Source: Medicago truncatula
Taxonomy: Eukaryota > Streptophyta > Magnoliopsida > Fabales > Fabaceae
Length of the DNA: 64,000 bases
Assembly: GCF_003473485.1 (NCBI RefSeq)
Contig: NC_053042.1
Location: 44,417,762-44,481,761, forward strand
Direction: 5' to 3'
Shown: positions 49,985 to 61,307 of the stretch, in pieces
How the letters are laid out: every line of letters starts with the position of its first letter
How positions within the stretch are numbered: position 1 is the first letter of the stretch
The notes under the pieces: generated by a model
Told to the model about the DNA's origin: nothing
Databases searched by the model: none
What the model saw: the letters and a program-made list of their open reading frames with translations, nothing else
Position numbers and translations under genes: made by a program

Positions 49985-50650
49985 TTGGGAGAATTGGTTA
50001 GATAATATTTCAAATATTTCTCTTACGGCTAATAACTCAATACTGCCGACATGGACTTCAATGTCTGAATTCACAATTTTGAAGTCTTTCAAGTGTAACA
50101 TAAACCCTCCCAAATATAATATCATCAAGGAAGTTTTATGGCACCTCATTATTAATTGGATTAAATATAACTGTGATGGTGCATCTCTTATTAATCCTGG
50201 CATATCTCCTTATGGAGGGATTTTTAGAAACAATAATGCTCAATTTGGAGGATGTTTTGCTAAAGGTCTGGGCGTTGGTAATTCTTTGAGTGCTTAACTG
50301 ATTGGTGCCATGAGAGCTATGGAGATAGCGAAGGACCGAAATTGGAGCAATTTCTAGTTAGAGACAGATTCAATGCTAGTGGTTTTGGCATTCAAATCAT
50401 CCTAGGGGGTGCCTTGGAAATTAATGAATAGATGGTACAATTGGTTAGATTTGATTTCTTCTATTAATTTTTTGATTTCTCATGTATTTAGAGAAGGGAA
50501 TACATGTACTGATAAGTTAGCTAATATTGGTTTAACTTTTAACTGAAGAGGTCTTGGTGGTATCCCTTAGATGTTAGAGCAGCTTATGTGCATAACAGGC
50601 TAGGTATGCCTAGTTATAGGCTTTCTTTCAACTGAAGAGGTCTTGATGGT
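49985..50650 (+). pseudogene. LINE RNase H domain relic
   Basis: The frame reads WIKYNCDGASLINPGISPYG then GIFRNNNAQFGGCFAKGLG, the start of the plant LINE-type RNase H fold (the usual form is W.K.N.DGA). After a stop it continues AMRAMEIAKDRNWSNF, LETDSMLVVLAF and HVFREGNTCTDKLAN, covering the E and D catalytic-region motifs. Several in-frame stops (for example after GVGNSLSA and WSNF) show it is dead. It is the 3' end of a non-LTR retrotransposon between the two NLR genes. Confidence 0.7.
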
Positions 50651-50970
50651 ATCCCCCTCTTTTTTTTGTAACAATTTTCTTTTAGTTGAATATATTTTGG
50701 ATGAGCAAGCCTCTGTTGCTCCCTAGTTTAAAAAAAAGTTTTAAGTTTTTATATTCGTCAATAACATGGGTTTATAAAGTTTTACATTACTTTGATATCA
50801 TTAAGTCAAAAACATGAAGTCTATAGAGTTTTAAATAGCATTGATATCAATGAGTCCAAAATTTATATTTTTTAAAAATGCAGAGTTGTAAAGTTTTATA
50901 TTACCCAGCCATGAATTAAAAAATTTCTTTTTTGGTTATTGTTAACATTTGAGGATATGTTCAGAAGGAT

Positions 50971-51786
50971 TTGCACATCACTAAGAAGAACATTAGAAAT
51001 AACTTGACCGACAAGCAATTTTACCCCACTAAAACACCTCAAAATGCGCAGCTTGAAATTGATACAACTCACAAAAATGATTCAAATGTTGAGAGGCTGG
51101 AAACTGATAATGTGATAGTGAACTTGGAGCAGGAAGGAGCCAAGGATGATGAGGCTGGAACAAAAATCATACAAGATCTATCTCAAGATCCTACCTTGGT
51201 TCTGCATAACTCATTCACTTTTCTTCATGATGAGAATAATATCCCTTATGGGGAGTGTTAGCTTATTTCCAATTGGCTGTACTGGAACACCTAGTGAAAA
51301 AAAGGTCCTTAACAGATGGTTGCATCAAAAGTCTTCAAATTTTAAGTGCTTCAAACAACTCAGATGTGGATCCTTTGGTTTCTATATATGCAAGTGAATA
51401 ATTCTAGTATGATACAGGACAGACCCTTAGTTGTGCCTATTACTAGTGTGGATGAAGAATTAAGTCTGGATAAGAGAGTCATAGGTGGAAAGTCTTGTGA
51501 CACTAGTAACCACTCAGCAGGCAGCCTTAAAAGTGTGAAGATATTGAAGAAATTTTGGGGTGATGTTGAGGATGATGACTTTGCCTCAGACATTAACACT
51601 GATATGGAGCATGCAGCTGACATATACTTAGCCAGGCATACTAACACCAAGTCTGGTAGGAAGACTAAGAAGCAGAAGAGACATATGACTCACAATGGCA
51701 AAGGTTCTGATGGCATCACAGGTAGTGAGCATATCCAAACTCATTCTAAAAAGGGCGTAATCAAAAGCAATCCCAAATATGTTTGA
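50971..51786 (+). pseudogene. probable LINE ORF1/gag-like fragment
   Basis: Open frames at 50971-51261 and 51346-51786 are in the same phase but separated by several stops. The second reads LDKRVIGGKSCDTSNHSAGS then LKSVKILKKFWGDVEDDDF and ends with a basic tail (GRKTKKQKRH, KKGVIKSNPKYV). I associate this with a polypeptide found in legume LINE copies near ORF1, but I cannot verify it here. It could also be an unrelated host fragment. No splice model joins the pieces. Confidence 0.35.
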
Positions 51787-51955
51787 CTATTATGCGATGT
51801 TTCTTAATATGTGCTAGTATCTAGTTTCTTTGGTTTAAGATTTAGCTAATTGATCGTAGTTTTTCTGCTTATATGTTGTAATATGGTTTAGGCCTACTTC
51901 TGCTTTGCATTTTAAATTTTCTAGCTTTGATAGAAAAAAATGTTATTTAATTTTA

Positions 51956-52241
51956 GGGTTAATAATGTTTTTCACCCCTGTAATATATGTCATTTTCGGT
52001 TTTCGCCCCTATAAAATTTTCGGTGTGATTTGCACCCTCGTAAAATTTTTATTTTCCGGAAAACACCCTTAATAGGCCATTTTCAAAAAAAAATTTTAAG
52101 AAATTTTGGTTTTTGAATGGCCTATTAAGGGTGTTTTCCGAAAAATAAAAATTTTACGAGGGTGCAAATCAAACCGAAAATTTTATAGGGGCGAAAATCG
52201 GAAATAACATATATTACAGGGGTGAAAAACACTATTAACCC
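51956..52241. mobile_element. long-armed foldback MITE, 9-bp TSD
   Basis: The 286-bp element is almost entirely inverted repeat: it starts gggttaataatgtttttcac, ends with the near-exact inverse, and arms of roughly 130 bp surround a short A/T centre (near 52080-52110). A perfect 9-bp direct repeat ttaatttta flanks it (51947-51955 and 52242-52250), which suggests a Mutator-type insertion. A transcript through it would form a long hairpin. Confidence 0.9.
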
Positions 52242-52250
52242 TTAATTTTA

Positions 52251-53072
52251 TATATAAATTATTAAATATAAAGTTTCCTTTGTGTAATTTATGATCATCC
52301 CCGTCCCTCGAAAAAAAGAAAGATACCTCTTCTCCCACATTCATACATCTCCACTTTATTCAACAGGGGTCCTCCTACCTTTCTTTTGTAAGGCTAATCA
52401 AACAACAATTCACGTAGACGTCTAATATGTATTGTTACTAACTGCACATAGTTTGGTTTCGCGTAACATGGGGTAGTACTTGGGTGACATAGTATTTAGT
52501 GACATTAGTCAACCACAAAGTTATAAATGTTAAATGAAAAAACTTTGTGAAAAGAGAGAAGAAAGTCATTGTGATATTGTGGATGACCAATATCATCAAA
52601 TGTTATATCACCCAAATGCTCTCCATATACATGCACCGTAAATTCCGACCTTTTGCACTTTTTGCTAATGGCATACATGACATGACAATAGACACTTTTT
52701 TTTGTTGTTGAGGGAGACATGAAAATTGACATGATTTGGAAATAAGTGGACGTAGATATTTGCGGGTGGTATGGATGAGGTAATATGGGACCCATTTAAT
52801 GTAAATAAGAGCGTGATTTTATACAATCATTTTTTAACTATTATCTTGTTTATTTTTATTCTATCTCTTTTTTTTTTCTTTCTCTCTGTTATATTTGATC
52901 AATCAAAAGAAAGAAAGAAAATGTCATGATTCTACAAATATTATTACTCTAATAATGTTGGTCATTTTTCCACTCATGTAGTGTAAGTGACACCCATAGC
53001 ATCCACAATCGAGAGAGATATTTTTAGATATTTAAATTGATCACACGTGTGCACATTGCTCGTTTATAATTT
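52251..53072. other. spacer with degenerate MITE
   Basis: No gene is seen. The open frame at 52505-52795 (-) lacks any recognised domain. A diverged MITE of the 14820 family sits at 52809-52949. Confidence 0.5.
52809..52949. mobile_element. diverged MULE-like MITE, copy E
   Basis: Ends 'gagcgtgattttatacaatc' and 'gattctacaaatattattac' still resemble the family, and the interior keeps 'tctctttttttttttc' and 'atatttgatcaatcaaaaga'. It is shorter (141 bp) and its flanks no longer show a convincing 9-bp duplication. Confidence 0.5.
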
Positions 53073-53187
53073 TGTGTTTAACTCAGTTGGTAGGGATATT
53101 GCATATTATATGCAGGGGATGGGGTTCGAACCCCGGGCACTCCACTGAGCTCTAGCCACTAGGCTACTTGACAAAAAAAAATAAAAA
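53073..53187 (+). mobile_element. tRNA-derived SINE copy 4
   Basis: The best preserved internal promoter of the series: 'ttaactcagttggtaggg' (box A) and 'gggttcgaaccccgg' (box B), with 'atattgcatattatatgc' between. A longer 3' part ('ctctagccactaggctactt') precedes an A-rich tail. No clear target duplication is visible. Confidence 0.7.
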
Positions 53188-54247
53188 AATAATAGTACTT
53201 AATAAAACATTCAATCCCTTCGATCCACCATCCCACACAAAATTCTCAAACGAAACTTGTTAATCATCTATCAATAACTTTATATCATTGCATTTTAATA
53301 TTCTAATATTAAAAGAAGATGACTCTTACTGAAAATTAGAATGCTTAAGTGAGAACTTTGTCCAATACTCAAAATAATTTTTGATCAATAGGGACACATT
53401 ATAGATATCAAATCTTAAATAGTCGGATCCTCTCATTTGGACGGTCTTATAGATTCCAAAGGTTAAAATATCTCCTACCTTAGTCCCTTTCCAACCAAGT
53501 TCCAAAGAAAGCAAATTAAAATTGAAAAGGAAGAGTAATTCCAAAGGTTTGATTGCTTGATGAGTGGCTTTAGTACTAACGGAGCAAAATCAAGGGGACG
53601 AAAATGTGAGTTTTATGATTTATCGGATCAAAATGTAAACTGCAAATTATTTAGGGGACCATTTATGAAATTAAACCTAAATTTTATAAGTAAAGTCAAA
53701 CTCGTGAGTAGATTCGTACTCATGAATTTACGAGTTTAAAAGGTAAAAAATGTTATAGAATCGTTTTTGTGGTAGATTTGTACATACTCACATAAACAAA
53801 ATTTTAAAAAAATAAATATAAAATCCTCATTTCTTTTTGGTTCTCACTCTCAATTTAAAAACACATTCATTGTAACATTTACTATTCTACTATTCTGCAC
53901 CTGCGCAACGCGCGGACCTCAATCTAGTTTTAGTTAATTTAGCAATAGTGATACTCGTATAATTTTATTTTTGTCATCTTCTACGAGACAAGAGAAAGTA
54001 CTTTACTTTGATTTTTGGACTATGTTGATATTAATAATTAGGAGGACATACACGTTTTGTCCTCTTCTTCCTAACTTCTTCATATTCCAAAGTATTTCCT
54101 TATGGTTATTATCATACAAAAAAGTGTGTGCAAATAAAATTCAAAAAGGAGGGTTGGAAGCATGAAGAGTAGTTCCTTAATCATTTGGAAAACGAAAACC
54201 AAAAGATAAACAAATTAATTAAGCAGAGCTAGCAGAGAAGACTTCAC
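53188..54247. other. spacer upstream of second NLR
   Basis: No gene is supported. Short frames at 53326-53544, 53557-53739 and 53971-54165 are A/T-driven. A Helitron-like 3' end lies at 53900-53927. From about 54140 the sequence is homologous to the inverted promoter of the first NLR. Confidence 0.5.
53900..53927 (+). mobile_element. Helitron 3' terminus
   Basis: A GC-rich stem (ctgcgc / gcgcgg, one G-T pair, three-base loop) in A/T-rich surroundings is followed by a short spacer and CTAG, then T. This is the plant Helitron 3' signature on the plus strand; the body would lie upstream. The 5' end was not found. Confidence 0.5.
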
Positions 54248-57200
54248 ATGGCTGCTGGCGTTGCAGTCGATGTTGTGGTATCAGTGGTTGCAAAATTCCT
54301 GGTTGAAGAGTATGCAGTTTTGGGGCTACAGCGAGGCACGTAGAATGGATTGAGAAAGAGCTGAGGTCAATGCGGGGATTGTTAGAACAGGTTGAGCAGC
54401 GCGGGGATGGAGAACAGGAACAAGAGTTGAAAGAATGGGCGGAGAAGTTGAAGGATGTTGCTCTAGATGCAAAGAATGTGATAGAAACGTTCGTCATCAA
54501 ATCAGTCAAGAGGAGGAGGTGGGGTGTTTTGCATTGGTATGATAAATACAAAGTTGGAAAAGAGCTGGAGGAGATCCGAAAGAGGATGAGAGACATCTCT
54601 CAGAAAATAATGAATTTAAACTTGGATGTTAGTGTCTCTGTTGAAACTCCCGTTGTAAGAGGAGAAGCACTGCCACCTTCCTGTTCCACCATCGTAGAAG
54701 TAGCTATGGAGAAGCTTGATCAAATTCGGAGTCGTCAAAATTTAATAACCAGTAATAAGGTGATTGAGATGGTGGAAGAAGTAAAAGATGGGCTCAAAGA
54801 CCTGAAAAACATTGTGTCTAAATTGAAGTCAACAAATCAAAGAGAAACTGTGTGGTTGGAAGAGGTGAACGAAGTCTGTAATTACTCGGAAAAAGTTGCT
54901 GGAAATTTCATTTCAACAAGAGAAAAATGGTTGAAAATGTATGGTTGGAAGAAGGTCCTTTATCTTTATGAAGGATATGCTTCAGTATGGGAGTTTAAGA
55001 GTCAGATGAGGTATATTAGGAGTTGTGAAATTGGAGATACACTTCAAAGAGGGATAACTTATGGAGTTGTGGGAGACACTCATGAAATAAAAACACAAAG
55101 ATCAACTGTACCCGTTCCAAACTTGTCCGTGGAGAGCTTGATAGTATGGGAACTCATTCCTTTCGCTATTTCTTTTGCTGCTTCTTTTTTGGTTCCTGAT
55201 AATAGTGGCAACACATGGAACTTCTTGTATGTATTTCTCTCTCAAACTTTCGAAGTTGTTGCAGAACAAGGAGCAAGAGAGTGTAACATTACCAAAACAA
55301 GGCGTAAACTGGAGAAGACCAATGAGAAGACGGGGAGAAAAGGAAGAGCAATACTAAGAAGGCTGATCCGGAGCATCATCTATTACACTTATATTAATTT
55401 ACCGGTTCTCATACTGTCCCTGTATCTCCCTCTTCAGGTAGTACTCATATTCCAATTGTATTTTCCACTTCGTGATGTTATTGTCTGGATTGTGAAGTTG
55501 TGGAGGTCTATGGACAATAATTTGAAGTGCACCCAAAGAGATTTAGCTTTAATGCATGCATTTCTTAGGGATATTGCTGCTGAGAGTGAACAAGTCCCAA
55601 TGAATGAAAGACAGAAAGTATGGGTTGAACAACTGAGAATCGTGGCTCAAAATGGCAAGTCCCTTCTTGATGCTGCTGCTAAGGGTGGTTGTTGGAGGAG
55701 AAGAATTATGTTTCCGAAGGACATCAATTGCTTCTTGGATGAGATTCTTAATCTCTCACACAGGAAGACCGTATATGGTATTTCAAATATTATTATTCAA
55801 CAAGGAACACAGCAAAACACCGTTGTCCGTTCATGCCCAAGCATAAACAACACTGTTGTCCGTTTGTGCCAAAGCATAAACATGCACGAAGAGAGAGTGA
55901 TTCAAAGGATTGTTGAACAACACGGTTACATTTCTAGAGATATGGAGGGCAATCCAGCACCAGAACCAGCAGCCTCTTCCTCGTACCGACCTGTCACGGG
56001 GCTCAAACAGGAAGTCCAATCAATCAGAGAGGAAGAGGAATTGATGTTTGCACTGTTTCAAGATGTACTAGAAATGAGAGACCTGGATAGAAGATCTACA
56101 ATTTGGGTGGAGCAAATGCATGGTATTGTCAATGAAATTGAATCTGTCATTCAACGTTATGATGCTAAATTGAAGTATAAGTCAATTCTGTTATACACTC
56201 TCAAGTTTTGGACCCGACATGTTATTAGCGAAGAGATCAATGCTATCAGAAACAAAATTGAAGATGCCTCCAGAAGAAGAAGGGCATATGGTTTGGGCAA
56301 GACAATTGAGTCGTCAATGTCCTCCACAGTTCATATACTTCGCGGAACGGCGCAATTGTCTCTCGTTGCTAAAGAATCAAATGTCGTTGGATTTGATGAC
56401 GACGCACAAGTTCTGATGGCTCAGTTACTGTCAGATGAGAAAAGTCACTGCATTACATGGATTGTTGGAATCGGAGGCACAGGGAAGACAACACTGGCAA
56501 GGTTGATATTTAAAGACAAGGCTGTTGGAGATCATTTTGAGTGTTGCCTATGGGTGTCAGTATCTTCAACTTCAGAATCAAACTCACATTTAAATTCAAA
56601 TTGTACGGCACAACAACTTTTTGAAGAAATTGCCAAGGAGGCCTCCAAGCAAATTGAGGGAGCAGACTCGCCAAGTGAACCCATGCTCAAAACCTTGGCA
56701 CGTAAAAGGTATCTGATAGTTGTTGATGGCATAGAAGAAACTTCCCAAGTTTACTTGTTGGATACCTTGAAAGATGTCCTACCCGATATGTCAACGGGCA
56801 GCAGACTTCTTCTTACTGCTCGCAATGCAAATATAGCCCGACATGCTGCTGGTACTATAACAACCTTTGTTCACCCGTTACAGTTATTAGATGACGACAG
56901 TAGTTGGGTGCTGTTTACAAGACATTTGAAGGTTGATATTCCCAAAGAAGAACTCAAGAAGGTTAGACGAGAAATTGTCAAGTGTGGGGGCCTGCCATCA
57001 GAGATACTGAAACTAAGTAATTTGCTTTCACATGAAGAGGAGTGGTCAAGCATGCTCAATCAAGAACAAATACAAAGTCAAATACAGGCTTGGTCTGAAA
57101 CGGTTAATGAAATCAACAAACACTTACCTCTCTATCTAAGGGGATGTCTATTTTACTTTGGCCTATTCCCTGCTGAATTTGGGATCCCTATTAGAAGATT

Positions 57201-58707
57201 GGTAGCTTTGTTGGTTGCAGAGGAGCGGGTGCATCATGGAGAAGACCAAGAGCCCCCAGAGCAAGTAGCAGAAGGGTACTTGACAAAGTTGATAGATCAG
57301 AACCTCGTTCAAATTGCCAAGAGAAAGCGCAATGGCAAGGTCAAAACATGCCGTCTCCCATATGCTTTGCGACAACTCTGGTGGACAAAAGCTAATGAAT
57401 CCATATTTCTTAAATCCAAAAGTACTTCCACAGATTCCAATGCAGACCCAAATAACTCCATCATACGGTGGGTGACAGATCATCTTAATACCGATCATAT
57501 TTGGTACGATCATATTCATGGTGATACTCACAATACTAGGAATAAATCAGTTAATCTGAGAACCTACTACCATGATGTTCGTTCCTTTCTATCCTTCGAT
57601 ACTAGGGAGGGAAGTAAACCTGGCCAAGAAGTAGGCTACTTCTTGAGGGAGTGTATTTTGGGTGATTGTTTTTTACTCCTGCGGGTTCTTGATCTTGAAC
57701 GTGTTTACAAGCCCAAATTGCCTAAAAGCATAGCAAGACTTTCACAGCTGAGGTACCTTGGTTTAAGATGGACATACTTGGAGTCACTTCCATCATTTAT
57801 AAGCAGGCTGTTGAAATTACAAACTCTTGATCTCAAATATACTTACATACACACTCTTCCTACCTCCATTTGGGAGATGGACCTAAGACACTTGTTCTTG
57901 AGCGACACTTTCCACAGCAGATTCCCAGCTAAACAAAAGGATCCTTTTTCTGCCATCAGATTTCTTCTACCTCAGGTAAGAGATAATTTCCTATATGATC
58001 TCCAGACATTATGGGGTCTTTTTGTAGATGAGGAGACTCCAGTGAAGGATGGCTTGGACACATTGGTCAATATCACAAAATTGGGATTAGCATGCCAACA
58101 AATGTCATTAGAAGAAGAGGCAATGCCAAAACAACTTGAGGTAGTGGCCGACTGGATTGCGAAACTAGAACACCTTCAATCGCTGAGACTAAAATCAAGA
58201 GATGAAGAAGGGAAACCTTGGATTTTACCTTTGAAGTCCTTCGAGAAAAATGAAAATCTCACTGACATGTATTTACTAGGGAGTTTGAGTAGGTCATCTA
58301 TTGTGTCCCAATTTCCGAAAAGCCTCGTTGAACTTACCCTGTCACATTCAAAACTAAAGGAAGACCCCATGAAACTTTTGAAATACTTTTCAGAGCTTCG
58401 GATACTGTGTTTACTCGCAGACTCTTACATGGGACATACTATGGTTTGCGAATCTCAAAGCTTTCCTAAGCTTCATGCGTTAAAATTTTGGGTGCTGAAG
58501 CAATTAGAGGAATGGAAAATAGAGCAAGGAGCACTTCCCTGTCTGAGACAACTGGAAATCAGATTGTGTCCAAACCTGAAAATGCTTCCTAATGGACTAA
58601 AGCATGTCAACACTCTGCTAGAATTGAAGTTAACAGACATGCCAAGGGAAATCAATGATGAGGCGCAGAACATCCCAACATTCCTACCCAATTGTCGAGT
58701 CGTCTAA
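54248..58707 (+). CDS. long CC-NLR resistance-like gene, N-terminal frameshift
   Basis: Paralogue of the gene at 44317-48621, opposite orientation, intronless. The ATG at 54248 encodes MAAGVAVDVVVSVVAKFLVE, but relative to its paralogue one base is missing near 54322-54327 (ttggggctac versus ttgggggatgc), which shifts the frame to a stop at about 54343. The main frame then runs unbroken; its first ATG is at 54370 (1445 residues), lacking about 40 N-terminal residues. Four Rx/CC-like modules with two hydrophobic stretches between modules two and three are kept. P-loop GIGGTGKTT begins at 56467, kinase-2 is YLIVVDGIEET, then GSRLLLTARN, GLPS, CRLPYALRQL in place of MHD, and LRRs to the stop at 58707. 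An 11-residue tandem repeat (TVVRSCPSINN / TVVRLCQSIN) sits in the linker between modules three and four. Whether translation starts at 54370 or the gene is inactive is open. Confidence 0.85.
55819..55885 (+). repeat. 33-bp in-frame tandem duplication in second NLR
   Basis: Two adjacent 33-bp units ('accgttgtccgttcatgccc' and 'actgttgtccgtttgtgcca' starts) encode TVVRSCPSINN and TVVRLCQSIN. The first NLR lacks this segment. It preserves the frame and lies in the linker between the third and fourth helical modules. Confidence 0.75.
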
Positions 58708-59374
58708 ACTAATTTTCAGTAGAAGATATTTCCATCACTGCACAACATGGCGAGTCACTCAGTTTCCTAATTTTTTTTAAGATGTTTTCTTGCTTTCTTT
58801 CTTTGTCTTTTCAGTAGTTTAATTACGCAAAATACCCTTTACAGTGAGCTACTGGAATTTATCTACTGTGGCTTGTTCTGAATGAAGGCTTATATGGGGA
58901 TTCAACAATCTCCTTTTACAGTGCAAATCGAACTGCTACTCGCATGTTGCTGTGGAATAATAAATAAAGAATGGTGGAGTGGTGAGTTTGGTTCTTGGTT
59001 TGAAGAGTGTGTATGTACAATGTATGCATGTGTGTGTGTGTGTGTGTGTATGAATAAATGAAGTTTAAGATGTGTGTATATACTTATTTGCTAATTTGTA
59101 ACTTGACGTTGTGTTGTGGAAACATAATTCATAATATTGTGTGTGCAAAGTATTAGTAATGGGACAAGTTATTTTCCTAGGCTGTATGTTATGAATGGAG
59201 TAGCTGTTCTGATTTGTTTGTTTGGAATTCATCAAATACTGATGGATGAATGTAATTTTTTTTACAAGCAATTGAATTGTCAAATAATTTGTTCTAAATT
59301 GGAAAGTATTTTTATACAATTTTATAAGTTTCAAATTGATTGTGAACCAACTTTAAATTAATTATTGCTTTGTT

Positions 59375-59493
59375 CATGTGAGCATAACTCGGTTGGCATG
59401 GATATTGCAATATACAAGTCAGAGTTCGAATCTAGGATTCCTCATTTATTCACCTTTGGAAGATGAAATTATGACAACTAAGTTACTTAACAA
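59375..59493 (+). mobile_element. tRNA-derived SINE copy 5
   Basis: 'cataactcggttggcatgg' and 'gagttcgaatctagg' mark boxes A and B, with the family's 'atattgcaatataca' spacer between. The 3' part ('gacaactaagttacttaac') matches copy 1's 'ctaacttagtagattactt' loosely. No target duplication is clear. Confidence 0.55.
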
Positions 59494-60130
59494 TTTGCAC
59501 GCGAAGCCCTACAACTAAGTTAGAAATAAGTTAGATTGACTAAGCTGTGTTTGGTAACAGAAATAAGATAGCTTATAGCTTATCAAACTAGCTTATAAGC
59601 TTGTTTTGGATAGGTAATACATGTTTGCTAACACAAAAAAGCTTTTTTCACTAGCTTATCAAGGATGAAGATGAAAGAGTAGGATTAGGGAATTGATGAA
59701 GGGATATTCAAAACTGGGGTTCTACGAATTGAAAAGGTATCCAGAAATGTTTTTCTTTCATTTTGTCCCTAATGCCACATCATGTGTTACTTGTTAGCCA
59801 AAAAAATGTCAGTTCTGTTTTTGTTTGGAGTTAACAGTCAAATCTAACGCCAGGGATCAAAGTGGCTAATGGATTTTGGGTTGAGGGACTGTTTCACATT
59901 TTTCTTTGAGTCCGGGACCAACAACGGATGCACAAGGACCAAAATGGTTGTTTCCCCTTCTTCCATCTACACAAAGACAAGAAGAGAAATGAAACAAACT
60001 GGAGCCGATTCTATAATTCATAAGAACAATTTAGCAATACAAATTCCAAGTAATGAATAAATATAAAATTCAATTTCCCAAATTTATCGTTGATTTTACC
60101 TCTTCTTTTTATGTATTTAACCTGTTCTTA

Positions 60131-60499
60131 GGCCACGTTTGGATTGATGAGATGAGATGAGATGGAATGGAATGGTAATTAGATTCCATTGTTTAGATTT
60201 GCATAAAATGAATGGAATGGAATACAATGCAACACAGTCCATTGTTTAGTTTTGAAGAAGCTAAGATTTTAGTAAAACTAGATTTTACACGATAATAGTT
60301 TTTAAAATTAAGGGTAAAAATGGAATAAAAAAGTTATAATTTGTTCCGCTCCATCCACTTTCCAAACAATGCGGTGGAAACATTATTCTGTCACGTCATA
60401 AAATATCTATGACGTGACAGAATCTCTATTCCATTCCGTTCCATTTCATTGAGTTCCATTCCGCTCCAATCTATTACGTTTCATCAATCCAAACAGAGC
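60131..60499. mobile_element. Tourist-like MITE (369 bp)
   Basis: Starts ggccacgtttggattgatga and ends with the imperfect inverse tcatcaatccaaacagagc, flanked by TTA on both sides (60128-60130 and 60500-60502), as for PIF/Harbinger-type MITEs. The interior has repeated 'gatgagatgagatg' and 'ggaatggaatgg' motifs and their inverse ('ccattccgttccatt'). Confidence 0.75.
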
Positions 60500-61307
60500 T
60501 TAACCTTTTTTTGAGGGGAACCTTTTCTTAATCTTGACTCTGATTAGTTAAAACCTTTTATGAAATGCACATAAGGGATTCAGATAGCAATTTGTTACCA
60601 AAAAGATAACTATTTGTTCACATCCTTAATTTTATTAGAAGATGATTTTATCTTTTCTGAAAGTTTACTATAAGGGATTATTTTTTTGAATACAGAAATC
60701 ATAATTATCTAGGTCACCTTTGAAAAAAATGTATATTCCTTAAGCACTAAAATTAAAATTTAGACAAGGCTTTATACTATTTTCCAAAGGCAACCTAGAA
60801 TTTTAGTGAAGATGGATTTTTCTTGGTGTTCCCTCTGGTTTGATGTGAAAATCTCTTTCAAACTTACAATTTGGAGTAAATGCCGAAAAATTTGAATGCT
60901 GGTTTATACTGAAATGGTTACTCTGTGGTTTGTTTGATTCTGTACAAAGAGTAGATATATGTGTTCTTTGTGTTTGTCTGCCTTCTCGTATGTTTACCAA
61001 CCACAACTGACAACTCATGTTTTTATTTTTACTTTTGGAAACTTGATTTCTAATCTTTTTTTTTAAGCATTAATCCAATATCTGTGATGTAACACGTTCT
61101 TGAGTATACTGATTTTAATCGTAATATGTTATCGGACTTAACTACTCTGATAGATACATAGATACATTCATAAAATGTAACACTCCTATGCTTTGTAATT
61201 TGCGACACTGTAAAAAAACATTTGTTTGAGTTAGAGAAAAAGCGCAAGAAATCAATAGAGCACGCTAACGATGGAAGTACTAGGAACTCTTAACTAATGC
61301 TGTACCG

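Larger units (their letters stand above)
58708..61307. other. second NLR 3' flank and transposon-bearing spacer
   Basis: 58708-59210 is the 3' flank shared (inverted) with the first NLR, including a (GT)n tract near 59030. A SINE follows at 59375. 59540-59660 carries 'gtgtttggtaacag' and 'agcttataagcttg' motifs typical of small Tourist-like elements but without clear ends. A Tourist-like MITE is at 60131. No gene is supported; small frames at 59869, 60803 and 61050 have no recognisable content. Confidence 0.5.

Noticed and set aside
50061-50297. Intact RNase H protein gene
   Set aside because: The open stretch is only the first part of the domain; the continuation has several in-frame stops.
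53073-53150. Intact tRNA gene suggested by strong box A and box B
   Set aside because: No acceptor or anticodon stem pairing, and the sequence is shared by several dispersed copies, so it is a tRNA-derived SINE.
56455-56500. miR482/miR2118 target site at the NLR P-loop
   Set aside because: Against the miR2118 sequence as I recall it, I count about seven mismatches, too many for a likely target.
57163-57531. 122-residue antisense frame in the second NLR, also present antisense in the first (45514-45870)
   Set aside because: Its conservation between paralogues follows from conservation of the sense NLR coding sequence.
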